Below, piece by piece: positions 1 through 10,796 of a DNA stretch of 64,000 bases. This stretch comes from Peltaster fructicola (lineage: Eukaryota > Ascomycota > Dothideomycetes), in assembly GCA_001592805.2 (NCBI GenBank), contig CP051142.1:1302001-1366000 (forward strand), given 5' to 3'. The notes under the pieces are model-generated. The model searched no databases. It worked only from the letters and a program-made list of their open reading frames with translations, and was not told the DNA's origin. Made by a program: the position numbers and the translations under genes. Position 1 is the stretch's first letter; each line of letters opens with the position of its first letter.

Positions 1-1313
1 CCTTATCAACGATACTATTCGTAAGCGTTGATGTGACAGCAGTGTTCAGCACGACTCGATGGCTGCCATCTGCTCGCATTAGGAACCGCGCCGTGGGTCG
101 CTTAACAGCAGTAGGCTCCTCTGCAGTCGATTGAAGTAAGCCGTCGTCTAGGCCTCTTTTCGTGTTGAGCTTGAGCACACCAAGGCCTCTCTCTTTCCAT
201 TCTTTCTTGCCGCCTTCAGTCGACACGAAAGTGTACAACTTAGCCCTGCCAGACCAGACGACTTCCTCGCCCTCCTCACCTGTCTCGACTTCTTGCTCGT
301 AAAATCGCTCATCCTTCTTGTCCTGCGCAGCACCGACGGATATAGGCGACTTCATCCCTGGTTCGTCTTTCTCATCCGCATTGTCGTCCTCTTCATCGTC
401 GTCTGCAGATGTTCCAAATGCTTTCGCAGGCTTCTGTGCAGTCGCAGGCTGGGCCGACTTGAACGATGTGAGCCCTTCCGCCTTGTTGAGCGAGCCGAAA
501 GCACTACCTCCAAACACACTACCAGACGCTACTGACTTGAAACCACCAAAGCCGTTCTGCGAACCACTGCTTGGAGCTGCAAAGCAGATTGCGCACCAAG
601 TGAGCCTCAAATACTGACTTGGTGCCAACCACGTCCTTATCACCCGAGCTTGCCTCTGAAGAAGTTGTCTTGGCAAAAGAGCTGAAGCCGCCTGCGCGAG
701 GTGCTGAGCTAAATGCAGATGGACCGTTGGCTAGACTGCTGAACTTTGACGCTGCGAACGCACTGGCTGATGTCTGCAGCTGGTCCTTGTTGCCCTCTGC
801 AACTGTACCAAAAGGTGAGGTTGCTGATGTGTTTGCGAACCCACCGCCTGAGGACTGTTTTCCTGCGCTTTCAGCATCCTGGGTGCCTGCTAGATTCTGC
901 AATCGACTACGCTTGTTCTTAGGACTGGCGATGTCGTCGGAGGGATCCTTTGCGTTCTCGACAATTTGTGCTTCTGGCGTGGCTGCTCGCGAAGTAGATG
1001 TGATGGGTTCTTCTCTTCCCAGCTCGCTCGAACTACGCTTCTTCGGCACCTCGATCTCGTCATCCTCAGCCGTGCTATCCCTGCTGCGCTTGCGTGTGTG
1101 TGTCCTTTCTCCTGCTGTGGTCATGCCATTCTGCTCTTTCGCCGGCTCGCCGTCGATAGCTTCATGACTCCGCTTCTTGCTCAAGCCTCGACCAGCTTCC
1201 ATGCGAGCCTCGTCCGAAATCGACGCTGCGACTTCGTTCTGGTTGTCGAGTGAAGCTTTCTTAAGTTGCTCTCTCACTGGTCGTTCAGGATTATCGACTT
1301 CACCAGTTGCCAT
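1..1313 (-). CDS. Ran-binding-domain protein, Yrb2/RanBP3-like (C-terminus cut by window)
   Basis: Likely a nuclear Ran-GTP-binding cofactor of export (Yrb2/RanBP3 type) or a related nucleoporin-like protein. I chose the ATG at 1313 because it opens MATGEVDNPERPVREQLKK, which resembles the start of fungal Yrb2 proteins; the frame is open further upstream to 1520. The N-terminal part is charged, with KKR-type nuclear localisation clusters, followed by Phe/Gly/Ser-rich sequence (FGTV, FGGF, VFGG, AFGS). After an acidic stretch a Ran-binding domain starts (FYEQEVETGEEGEEVVW, then RAKLYTF, then RFLMRADGSHRVVLN) and runs off the left edge. One intron is needed near 557-614: a GTATTT donor at 614 and CAG acceptor at 557 restore the frame, and a 67-bp alternative also works. 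The family call is firm; the exact paralogue is not. Confidence 0.8.
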
Positions 1314-2029
1314 GTCCTTTGATAACGCTTCTATTTCGACAGGGTTGGAATGGTGATATGGTGTTGATCTCTTCTCAGTGTGTTCGGGCCAGGCGACCCA
1401 GTCAGTTTGTAGATAGTCGTTCACCGTTGCACGAAAGGGCAGAGAAGAAATGAAGTGTTCACGCTTGGGCGATGGTGACACAACACGCTTGGTGACAGCA
1501 GGTCGGGGTCCAGCAACCAATCAAGGGAATATCAAGGAAAGAAGCGGTCCGGATCGACGTTTGAAGAGGTAAGATGTTGTCAGATTCAAGGATATCGAGT
1601 TGATGAGTGTGGTTTCGACTAACAGCAGAGCATGCTAACAATGGAACGCTTCCAAGACCCCACTGTGCTCGGTACAAATATGCACCACCATCCAATGAGC
1701 ATTTACTCGGCAACAATATCTTGCGCCTGACTGGTGCCGACAACTTTGTGTCATGCAAATACGCGCCTAGCACGCGACGAGATGGCAGAAAGAGTGCATA
1801 CATTGCAATACGAGCCTTTCTATCGCTAGGACATTCGTGCTCTTCCCTATATCGTTGCTGACATCACAAAGCAGCCCTGAGGTAAAGCAGTGCTACCTGC
1901 AGGAAACCGATTCGTTCGAGACGTTAATGAGCATGCTGATCACCAAAGGAAGCCGACCTCACCTAGCCACGACTTCACGTTATCATAGCCGATTATGAGT
2001 GAGATCGACTGAGCGACTAGGCCAAAACC
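1314..2029. other. Intergenic: upstream of the Ran-binding gene, downstream of the Zn2Cys6 gene
   Basis: No supported gene. Both flanking genes are on the minus strand, so this holds the promoter of the Ran-binding gene and the 3' region of the regulator. The open frame at 1459-1803 (minus) has no recognisable domain. Confidence 0.5.
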
Positions 2030-4103
2030 CTAGACCTGTGGTATGTCTGACAAGAACATGTCTTGCCAGTCAAGTTGGTCCAATCCGAAGTCTATACCTT
2101 CCAAATTCAGATCTGGATCATTCAGAAAGTCCTGCAGAGGCTCGGCAAGGACAGTATGCTGCTGCTCATGCAACACAATCCCATCAGGACGAGCATCGAG
2201 ATCATCCCGAAGCAGCTCCTCGATCGCATCAGCATGAGTACTGAATTCTCGAGCTCCGAAATTGCCATTGCGCTCGAGTTGATGCAAGAATGAGAGAGCA
2301 AGCAAGAACTCCTGTCGATCGTCGTTCCAATTTGGTCCTCGAAGAAGAGCCGAGAGACCAAGGATCGTTGCAGAGGAGAAAAGAAATTGTGTGAAGAAGT
2401 AGTCAAAAGTTTGAAATGTGCCGTCAGCCCATGCCCTGCTCAATAGGTTGGCAGACTGACGTGCACGACGGACACAAGCCATTGCCAGCGACGTGGCTGA
2501 TTCCGAGAGTGCTGGATGGCTGACATCTGTTACGGTATTGTCTACTAGTCGCCGCTGCTTCAGCAGATGGAGCAATATAGGTCTGCTGATAACGATGACG
2601 CCTTGATTGAAGGCAAGATGCAGATACAGCAGGTGATTTGGAATATACTGTGGCACTGCATTGTCGCTCAACCTCAGTCTAGGTGGAAGCGATTCCGACC
2701 ATTCTCTGAGGGTGCGCACTGCAGCTTGGACTCTCTCTGTGAAGGAGATTGTGTGCCTCTTGCGCACATACAGTGTGTTGATGGCACTATTCGACATCCC
2801 GGCTAACCTTAGAGCAGCTACAGTGTAATCAGCATCTTCGAAGTCACCTTCAAGGTCTGCTGGTAGTCGAATATTGGATGGCAACCCAATCTCGATGCTG
2901 TCGTCTGGTATGGATGGTGGCCAGCCGATCTTGCTCGCCCAGAGTCGATCATATCGGTAGGCGCTCCACCTGAGATTGCTCAGCTTCAGCACACTTGCAA
3001 TATGGTGACACTCACCACAGACGACATCGATGCTCTCGCAGAGCAACATCCTTCAGCTGGCTCTGGTCTATCTCCAGGTGCAGGCCAAGAATAACGCATA
3101 TCCGGAGTGCTTGACTGGCCAGTGTTATCGAAGTATGCCTCCGATTTAGGCACGAAGCGTAGAAAGCCTGATCTCGTCAGTGTTGTCCTCTCAGCTGGTC
3201 AAACGACGCACGAGAAGGAGATAGATCTCGACCACCTCTAGATGGGGACGTTCGGGCGCGATCGACATCAAGCTCATGGCTTTGGCCCAATACAGTGCAC
3301 CAGGAAATGTGGTGGCAGGCATGGCACAGCGCGAAGAAAAGACCTCACCGATTGCAAGCAGTGCCCATAACTTGCACCTTGTGTTCCAGTCACACGACCC
3401 GGGCTGCTGAATGAACCTCTCAACCTTGGCAAGCACTACACTCCTACGAACAACATGCCATCTCGTACATATTGTCTTCAGCGCCACGTCGACGAGAAAA
3501 CGAAGACGGGATGCGCTTGGCCATTGAGGACTCTGTTCTTGCAACGTCCGAAGTGTATCGTCATCCATGTAGTGCACTCGAGGCATATGGGAGACGGGCT
3601 GTCCGAGCACAGTCTGTCGCAACCGAGTTGCGAAAGCAGCATCGGCAGCCTCTCCGATATGAATGGGTAGGTCGCTGGTCTTGAGAGACACGAACCATGG
3701 TTGCTCTCCAATGACCGGGTTACGATCAGCATTGTCGGCTCTTGGTGTCGAGATGCTCGAGGCTGATGGCAGACTGCATGCCTGGTCCTGTACGCCTTGA
3801 GCTGGTGTGGTCGCGGAGGGTGTCGCAACTACACTATTAGGAGTGCTGATGCCGCTCGCAAGGCGTCTGTTCTCGTCAAGGACTGATTTCAGGTAATGCT
3901 CGCCTATCTTGATCTTCCTGTCCTTCACGGGATAGACACATTCAGACGCGGAACTGGTGCAGTTGATGCATGGAGGACCCGTGGCCGAGCATCTGATCTT
4001 CTTCTTGTGACAGCTATTGCACCTAGACGATGTCAGTGCTTCGACGTGACTTACTGCAGGACTCAATCACTCACGCAATCAGGCGTTTTCGCTTCGGGGC
4101 CAT
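2030..4103 (-). CDS. Zn2Cys6 transcription factor with fungal_trans domain
   Basis: A binuclear zinc-cluster transcription factor of about 643 residues. I read four exons: 4103-4075, 4022-3212, 3167-3016 and 2969-2030, separated by introns of 52, 44 and 46 bp with GTGAGT/GTGCGT donors and AG acceptors; all phases agree. The first exon encodes MAPKRKRLIA and splices directly onto the zinc cluster CNSCHKKKIRCSATGPPC, followed by INC and SASEC. This basic start is typical of the family and is why I prefer 4103 over the in-frame ATG at 4066. A linker/coiled region (IKIGEHYLKSVLDENRRLA) follows. The middle-homology domain contains ALRICVILGLHLEI and CRLWWSAYRYDRLWASK. The C-terminus is acidic (DLNLEGIDFGLDQLDWQDMF), as in activation domains. 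It is divergent from an MFS transporter and may regulate it (inference). Confidence 0.9.
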
Positions 4104-4527
4104 ATACAGATTGACAACAGATTGTCCTCAACGTATTGATGTAGATCTCGGCGAAGTTGAGAAAATTCGCCATGGACCGTGCGGCTATCGGCCAAATCTG
4201 TGCAAGATTTGTTATTGCCGGACCTCCAGCATCACCATCAGTGCTGCCACAATCATCTCAATCAGCTACCTGTTCGCAGCATCGAGGACCTGCAAAGAGG
4301 ACATCGGTCACGCTAGATTCGAATGATGCGGGTGCCGCAGACACAGCACTCACTGGTTGCAGATACGTGCTGCAATAAGACTGCGATCTCGAAGCAGGCA
4401 TATTAGACTCACGCTGTATGGGCTCCACCTCTGTCGGTCTATGGTGTTGAGATCGCCATGATGGTAAGTATATATCTCGCATTTCGTCCTTGTCTTCCCA
4501 TCTAGAAAGCACTCAATCTTACCCAGC
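4104..4527. promoter_or_regulatory. Shared divergent promoter, Zn2Cys6 factor / MFS transporter
   Basis: A 424-bp region between two divergent start codons. It contains a CGG-N4-CGG direct repeat (4182-4191), a spacing of the kind bound by some zinc-cluster dimers, plus another CGG/CCG-type triplet pair near 4216. These are only motif sightings. Confidence 0.4.
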
Positions 4528-6054
4528 ATGACTGAACCATCAAAAGAGCAGACGACGACAATCGTTGATGTCGAGGAAGACTTACCTGGTTACAGCACAT
4601 CAACACTCAGGAAATGCCTTGTTGTGTTCACGACTAGCTTTGTCACGCTCACAGCATGCTTCAGCAGCACTTCACTCTTCTCGGCTGCCACAGATGTAGC
4701 TCGAGATCTGAAAACCACACCCGAGATCATCAACGCCTCCAGCGCAGGAGTCCTGTTCTGCATGGGGCTTTCAAACTTCCTATGGGGTCCACTCATACCT
4801 CTCTTTGGACGACTTTACACCTACAACTGCTGCATCGTGGCTCTTCTGATCTGGACTGTCGCAGCGTCTGTTGCGCCGACCCTCCAAACGTTCATTGTCT
4901 TTCGGATCCTGTCTGGTTTCCAGGGAACTTTCTTCCACGTCACTGGACAAGCATTGCTTGCTGAATACTTTCCACCTGTTAAAAGAGGCACTGCGACTGG
5001 CTTCTTCCTGTGTGGTACTGTCATTGGCCCACCTCTCGGTATGTACATGATGTGCCTGGTGGCATTGACTGACCGTCTTAGGTCCCTTGATCGCCGGCAT
5101 CGTGGTCACTTATGCGGACTGGAGGGTCATTCTCTACATTCAGTCAGGCATGATATTGCTAGGACTTGTCCTATCGTTATTGTTCTTGAAGGAGGGTGGA
5201 AAGGCAGCGACCATGAAGAGCTCGTCCTTGCTCGAAATCGTCCTATGCTTCAGTCCTATGAAGGTTTTCAGACTAATGAAATATCCCAACCTCTTGTTGA
5301 CTGTTCGTATGACCTACTTCAAACACAGCACCATTCTGATACAATACTAGGATCTTGCCTGTGGCCTGCTCGCCTGGTCACAATACTCACTACTATCCAG
5401 CCCTCATCAGATCTTGGTATCTCAGTACAACCTGACTTCACCCTTGATATCAGGACTCTTCTACCTCTCGCCAGCTTTCGGCTTCCTCGTCGGAACGCTC
5501 ATCGGAGGACGTCTTTCAGATCATACTGTACGGTCATGGATCAAGCAAAGAGCTGGACTGCGTCTACCACAAGATCGTCTTCGCAGCGGCTTTGTCAGCT
5601 GGTTCTTGATCATTCCTGCAGCCTCGCTGATCTTCGGGTGGGGTGTGGACAAGCAAGTCGGTGGTCTGGCACTGCCCATCGTCACAGCTTTCTTCAGTGC
5701 AGCAGGCATATTATCCGCATTCGCTGGTCTGAATACATATTGTGCTGGTAAGCTTCATATCACCTGTGATAAGTCCTGACTAACAACCCAACAGAAGTCA
5801 TGCCTCTCAATCGCCAGGAGGCAATAGCCTCAAAGTACCTTGTGCAATACACTGTATCTGCCATTGCTAGTGGTACGACTATTCCTATGATCGACACTAT
5901 CGGAGTTGGCCTGCAAAGCACTATAAGTGTTGTCCTGGTCTACGTAGCTGGTGCCTTGTGTGTCATAACAGCACTATACGGCATCGACATGCAGAATTGG
6001 GTCGACAAGCGATCGTCAAATATGAAGGAGGTTGAAATTATGATTCCGACATGA
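4528..6054 (+). CDS. MFS transporter, DHA1 (drug:H+ antiporter-like)
   Basis: A predicted 12-helix plasma-membrane exporter of about 462 residues. Exons are 4528-5038, 5082-5302, 5351-5747 and 5795-6054; introns of 43, 48 and 47 bp all keep frame. Helix 1 begins after a cytoplasmic tail (TLRKCLVVFTTSFVTLTACF). The helix 2-3 loop carries the MFS motif-A-like GPLIPLFGRLY. The segment FFLCGTVIGPPLGPLIAGI resembles the antiporter motif C. The second half contains YNLTSPLISGLFYLSP and GTLIGGRLSDHTVRSW, both characteristic of fungal Dtr1/Qdr-type DHA1 carriers. The substrate cannot be read from sequence. Its divergent regulator suggests an inducible efflux role. The second intron uses a weak GTTCGT donor (5303), the least certain junction. 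Confidence 0.88.
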
Positions 6055-6631
6055 GTAATTTGGGCACTTGCATTGTCCACTCGAGCACCTTACTCGAATG
6101 AAACAGTTGGGAGAAGACAGTTCACGGGGTTTGAGCTTCAGGTCCAGGTCATCTCGTTCTTGGGACAGTCCAAGCATGACATCTACAACTGGACACAGGC
6201 ACAGTCTACTCGAAATGTTCAGCTCTACCGGTGTCTGCATGGACCTACAGTTGCCCGGAAGAGCATATGAACAACGCCTCGGATGCTCTTGCAAGAGGCA
6301 AGGACAGCTTGATGGCTTCAAAAGCATAGGAGATATGATAGTGTTAGAAGACGCCCATGAGGAGAGCAGTATGCCGGCAGCATACAACACGGTCAAATTC
6401 TGGGGCTTCCAACGACACACTCCGCAGCAGTCTCCAGACTACTGTGAGCAGCTTGGTTATTGGGTCATAGTGCACCTTCAGCTATGATAATAATGTTTAA
6501 TCACTCTGAGCAAGTCGTTCTCCAGACATGCAGTGCATCATTGTGAAGCTCGCGTCTCTGTGACATCATCCCGACTGCTCACCAGATATACATTCAATCC
6601 TATTCGATCGTGTACTTCTCATCTCACAGCC
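6055..6631. other. Intergenic: MFS 3' end / NAXE promoter
   Basis: No independent gene seen. An in-frame ATG at 6533 may extend the next gene. Open frames at 6016-6487 lack recognisable content. Confidence 0.5.
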
Positions 6632-7348
6632 ATGGCTCTTCGTACTCTTGGTCCAAAGGCAGCAGCGGCTCTCGACGAAGAGCTGATGTCCAGTGGTGCC
6701 TTCACAATCGACCAGCTGATGGAGCTCGCTGGGCTTTCAGTAGCACAATCACAGTACCGCTTCTCACCACCAGACAGGACTCCTCGACTACTGATTGCCT
6801 GCGGCCCAGGTAACAACGGCGGAGACGGACTCGTTGCTGCAAGACATCTACATCACTTCGGTTACAAGCCAACTATCTACTTCCCAAAGCAAGGGAAAGC
6901 CGAGATCTATGGACGACTTCGCAAGCAGCTTGAGCAGCTCAAAGTGCCTTTCACAGATGACTTTCACTCGGCTGTGAAGCAATCAGACGGTATCATCGAT
7001 GCCATCTTTGGCTTCAGCTTCAGTGGCGAAGTGCGAGAGCCATTTCCAGCAGTCATCAAGACTCTGGCCGAGACACAGCTGCCTGTGCTTGCTGTGGACG
7101 CGCCTAGCAGCTGGAACATCGAGGATGGACCACCAAAGTCAGGAGCAGGCGTGGGCTACAATCCTGCAGCCCTGATTAGCTTGACTGCACCAAAGCCGCT
7201 CGTCAAGTGGTTCAAGGGCAGACACTTTGTAGGCGGTCGTTTCGTGGGAAAGGACATCGCTGAGAAGTACGGCTTCGACGTACCTCCATATGCTGGAGAT
7301 GAGCAGATCGTAGAGGTTCCTGTTGATGATGCGGCAGAGAAGCTCTAA
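6632..7348 (+). CDS. NAXE: NAD(P)H-hydrate epimerase (YjeF_N / NAXE family)
   Basis: This enzyme epimerises the R form of damaged NAD(P)HX to the S form, so that the ATP/ADP-dependent dehydratase can repair it. The protein is 238 residues from the ATG at 6632 (MALRTLGPKAAAALDEELM), a typical family start. Diagnostic features are the nucleotide-binding stretch LLIACGPGNNGGDGLVAARHL, the segment DAIFGFSFSGEVREPFPAVI, and AVDAPSSWNIEDGPP with the catalytic-site Asp. The frame is open upstream to an ATG at 6533, which would add 33 residues rich in Arg/Ser/Thr. That could be a mitochondrial presequence, as the yeast homologue is mitochondrial. The 3' end lies 81 bp from the convergent PDI gene. 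Confidence 0.93.
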   Translation: MALRTLGPKAAAALDEELMSSGAFTIDQLMELAGLSVAQSQYRFSPPDRTPRLLIACGPGNNGGDGLVAARHLHHFGYKPTIYFPKQGKAEIYGRLRKQLEQLKVPFTDDFHSAVKQSDGIIDAIFGFSFSGEVREPFPAVIKTLAETQLPVLAVDAPSSWNIEDGPPKSGAGVGYNPAALISLTAPKPLVKWFKGRHFVGGRFVGKDIAEKYGFDVPPYAGDEQIVEVPVDDAAEKL

Positions 7349-7429
7349 AGCTTTTGCATTAGTCCTAAACACCTTCAATCCCGCCAGATATACACGACCC
7401 GCATGAACGCTAAACAACAAAGACACTGT

Positions 7430-9577
7430 CTAGTCAACCTTCCCTTGTGTCTGGAAGCCGCCATTGAGAAGTCCATCCATTGGGTTGCTCTTCTCTGCAA
7501 CGAGTCTGACACCACCGGTTCGTGATTTGAGCTTACTCCTAACCCACAGACCAACGGTCACCAAGACCACAAGCACAATGCCAGCATTGAGGAATGGATG
7601 TCTGATGATTCCACGCTTAAGAGTCCACCAGAAGTGGTCCATAGTGGTGTGTGTAGTCTTTGCCTTGATCTTTGGCGGGCTGGAGACCAGCTTGGGCAGC
7701 GTCTCTAAGATACTGGTTCGTGAGGGCACGATAGGATTGCCTGTAATGGTAGTGTCCCAATATCCGCGGTTGGCCTCGTCGTTGACCACTACTCGATCAC
7801 CATCCTTGACGTTGATACCATAGGTCGTCCTGATCCATCGCTCCCAGAATGCACCGTCAACCCATGCGAAGGTGACTGGCTTGCGTTGGAGGTCGTCTCT
7901 GTTGATACGAATGCTTTTTGCAGCTCGCAAGGCTCGCTGGTCGTCCCGGTCTTCTGCCTCATCGATGCGCAGTTGTTTAGCATCGCGCAACTCTTGCAGC
8001 TCGAGCTGGAATTGCTGCTCCTGCTTGTCGATCCACTCAAGGGCGGCATTCTTGATCTCGCGCTTGGCTGACTCCAGTTCGTCGGGTCGTTCTCTGGTGA
8101 GAATACCAAGCACGAGAATCTTGCCACGCATAACGTCCATCGCGTTTGCCGCAGTGAGCTCTGGGACGATTGGAAGCCACACTTTCTTCATCCAGTCGAG
8201 TACCCTGTGAACGTCGCGCATGTCCCTTGGCGATAGACCATCGTAGTACATTGAGGTGCCGTCGCGGCTGACGAGCATTCGTGGCCAAGTTGAGATCTTG
8301 AAGCGCTGGAACAGCGCCGGATCTGATGTCTTCACGAGCTTGGCATGACCGATCAGACTCATGACAAGTCGCTCCAGAGCAGCAAAATCCTCTGATGTAG
8401 TGGCCTGGTCGTAGACATAAAGGAACAGTACTTCCTCTGTCTTCTCAAGCTCCTCGAACTCTGCAGCAGTGACATCACGGACACCCTGTGCTGCTGCGGC
8501 TGCTTGGTTCGCATACGCGATGAGATCGCCCAGACCTCGTAGTCCATGGTACTCTATGCGCTCTCCGCCAAGGAAGTACATCATCGTAGGGTACCCATTG
8601 ACCTTAACCTCCTTGCAGAGTCGCTTATTGATCTCACAATTCACCTCGCCGATATTCAGTTGTCCCTTCTTCTGCCTTGCCATCTCTTTCCAATTGGGTG
8701 CTAGCTGCTGACAGTGGGAACACCAAGGTGTGTAGAACTTGATGAACCACGGATCCTGTGTCATTGTAACCAGCTCTTGGAATTTCTCTGCCGACAATGG
8801 CATGCTTTGCCCATCCTTGTTCGGCACTTCTCTAGGGCGAGTATTGAGCTTCGTCGCTGTGAGAGCTGACTTGACAGCTGGTGCTACCGGCTCGGTATTG
8901 TCTAGAGGAGGCAGCGATGCACCATCAACTGACTTTGCACCAACAGCAGGCAGCTTAGGACCACCAACTGGGCGGCTTCCAGGCTTTATTTCGGAAAGAA
9001 CCTCTTCGATCCAAGAACTCGTCTTCTCGATTGACTCTGCACCAGTGCGGGTTTCGTTGAGCTTGCCATTCTTGAACAGTAGGAAGCTTGGATACTGCTT
9101 AATGTCATGCTGTCCGCATACATCACCATTTGCAACGCAGTCCACTTTGGCGAGGTGGAAGTTATAATACGATGAGAAACTGTTGAGTGTCGGATCGGCG
9201 CTCTGAGCGTTCGCAGGGAGAGGGTCATTAGTGTAGTAGAACTCATGTAATGTCTGCCAGGTCGGCGCGAAGCTCTTGCAGTGATGGCAGTATGGGCTGT
9301 AGAACTCAACCAGCCATGTCCCGACCTTGACTATTTCATCAAGAGTACCGCTTGTGAGAGCGAACATGGGAGGTACAGTTTTGCCATTGAAGATCGTCTC
9401 GTTTCCTGCGGCGCCATTTGTCTTGGTCTTGCCGTCGTGACCTTCGAACGCGCTGCCAGCAGCGAGTCCAGGAGTGTTTGTCGTCGCAGCAGTGCTTACA
9501 AGAGACTGCTCGGGGGCTTGCGCGTTGGCTATGCTGTAAAAGTGTAGTGTCAGGGCGATAAGAGATGTGAATCGCAT
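7430..9577 (-). CDS. ER membrane protein disulfide isomerase, two thioredoxin domains plus C-terminal TM
   Basis: A type I membrane thiol oxidoreductase of about 715 residues, probably in the ER, acting in oxidative folding or quality control (Eps1/TMX-like). I chose the ATG at 9577 because it gives a clean signal peptide (MRFTSLIALTLHFYSIANAQ); the frame extends upstream to 9664 without signal character. Thioredoxin domain 1 has FYSPYCHHCKSF (CHHC at residues 97-100). Domain 2 has FYTPWCSHCQQLAPNW (CSHC, roughly residue 310). A redox-inactive thioredoxin-like region and a charged coiled segment (EQQFQLELQELRDAKQLR) follow. A single transmembrane helix lies near the C-terminus (AGIVLVVLVTVGLWV) with a basic cytosolic tail. 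No intron is needed. The nearest named yeast relative by architecture is Eps1; orthology is not proven. Confidence 0.88.
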   Translation of the reverse strand: MRFTSLIALTLHFYSIANAQAPEQSLVSTAATTNTPGLAAGSAFEGHDGKTKTNGAAGNETIFNGKTVPPMFALTSGTLDEIVKVGTWLVEFYSPYCHHCKSFAPTWQTLHEFYYTNDPLPANAQSADPTLNSFSSYYNFHLAKVDCVANGDVCGQHDIKQYPSFLLFKNGKLNETRTGAESIEKTSSWIEEVLSEIKPGSRPVGGPKLPAVGAKSVDGASLPPLDNTEPVAPAVKSALTATKLNTRPREVPNKDGQSMPLSAEKFQELVTMTQDPWFIKFYTPWCSHCQQLAPNWKEMARQKKGQLNIGEVNCEINKRLCKEVKVNGYPTMMYFLGGERIEYHGLRGLGDLIAYANQAAAAAQGVRDVTAAEFEELEKTEEVLFLYVYDQATTSEDFAALERLVMSLIGHAKLVKTSDPALFQRFKISTWPRMLVSRDGTSMYYDGLSPRDMRDVHRVLDWMKKVWLPIVPELTAANAMDVMRGKILVLGILTRERPDELESAKREIKNAALEWIDKQEQQFQLELQELRDAKQLRIDEAEDRDDQRALRAAKSIRINRDDLQRKPVTFAWVDGAFWERWIRTTYGINVKDGDRVVVNDEANRGYWDTTITGNPIVPSRTSILETLPKLVSSPPKIKAKTTHTTMDHFWWTLKRGIIRHPFLNAGIVLVVLVTVGLWVRSKLKSRTGGVRLVAEKSNPMDGLLNGGFQTQGKVD

Positions 9578-10007
9578 TGCTGGAGAAAGAGGACGACCAA
9601 AGGCCGTCTTGCAGATCTGTTGATGCTGCTGCCGAAACTGAATTTCAGTGTGGTCCCAGGTCACAAGAGATGCTGAGAATGTGATCGGAATGTAATGCCT
9701 GTCTCACTGCGCCTCAGGCAGTGGGCGAAACGAGTGTCGTGTGGCACGTCCGTAGGATCGCGTGGAAAGAGTCGTCCGTATGGGCTGAAATAGAACGAAA
9801 AGAGCTGAGGCGGCAAGGACAGCGTCCTAGTTCTGACAATCCTCCATACAGTAGACGAGAGTTCCTGGTTGATGAGGCGAGCCGGCATGCACCACAGCTT
9901 GTGCCGAAAGTCGTGGCAACCACCCTTGGCAAAATCGATGACAGAAGCGACTTCATGGAGCTTGACAGCCATTGAGCTTTCTCTGTCGCAACACCACGTC
10001 AAGCATC
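9578..10007. promoter_or_regulatory. Shared divergent promoter, PDI / complex I subunit
   Basis: A 430-bp region between divergent start codons. No clear TATA box or strong motif is evident by eye. Confidence 0.4.
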
Positions 10008-10796
10008 ATGCGGTCGGCAAATCGACTATTTGCAGCTGTTGCGCGCAGCTCGCAGTTCCTCGAGCCAGGTGCACCCACTGGTTTGACGGGCCTCAAGACA
10101 CATGGCAGCCCTCGAACAGCACTCCTCTACCTTTACAATGCCACCCTCCAGAAATTGAAGGATCTCCCAGAGCACAGCGTTTACAGACAGTCAACAGAGG
10201 CACTGACGAAACATCGTCTGAGCATCATTGAGTCGACAAAGCCCGCTGGCCTGGCAGAATGGCAACAACGAGTAGAGCCATTGATTCAGCAACACAAGAG
10301 CGCATTCCGTAAAGAGCCGTTGTCATCAGGCGGTTCAGAGTACAACATCGTGTGGAAGGAGGGTGTTGAACAGAAGCAAATTGAGGGAGAGGGAAAGCGT
10401 ATCGATGACGAACCCGTACATCGAGAGGGTCCTACAACGCCAGAAGACCTGGAGCGAGAGGACAAGATCCGAGCTCGATATGCGAAAGAGCTGAAGAACT
10501 ACGTGCCACAGATCGAGGCCGAGCCTCCACTGACTATTGAGCAAATCGGCGATATTGAGACCAAGATCAGTGCTGGTTTGATTGAGGAAATCATCGAGGT
10601 CGCTCACAGCGAGAATGAGCTAGTATCGGTTATGCTTGAGAACAAAGTGTAAGTGATATGGCGCTGAACAGATGGGAGATATGCTGACATCCGCTACAGC
10701 TGGGAGGACCTCGAGGAGAAGCCGGTTGAGGGACAATGGGCATACAACGAGAGGGACAGGCACACATCCGGTACCGGACTCGATCCTGTCTCATGA
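10008..10796 (+). CDS. NDUFA5: Mitochondrial complex I 29.9-kDa subunit (NDUFA5 family)
   Basis: An accessory subunit of NADH:ubiquinone oxidoreductase on the peripheral arm. Exons are 10008-10648 and 10700-10796, joined over a 51-bp intron (GTAAGT donor, TACAG acceptor, GCTGAC branch site), giving 245 residues. The ATG at 10008 opens a basic, hydroxylated presequence (MRSANRLFAAVARSSQF). The conserved ETC_C1 block follows: TGLTGLKTHGSPRTALLYLY, then TLQKLKDLPEHSVYRQSTEAL. The second exon encodes WEDLEEKPVEGQWAY, matching the usual conserved tail. In S. cerevisiae, which lacks complex I, this gene is absent, so its presence fits a filamentous fungus. Confidence 0.93.

Noticed and set aside
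619-1167. 182-codon plus-strand open frame
   Set aside because: It is antisense to the Ran-binding-domain gene, which has clear domain evidence; the frame arises from its Ser/Ala-rich composition.
4182-4191. Firm call of a zinc-cluster operator
   Set aside because: A single CGG-N4-CGG repeat is expected by chance at this GC content; kept only as a remark.
8739-9167. 142-codon plus-strand open frame
   Set aside because: Antisense shadow of the PDI gene, with no independent start context or motif.
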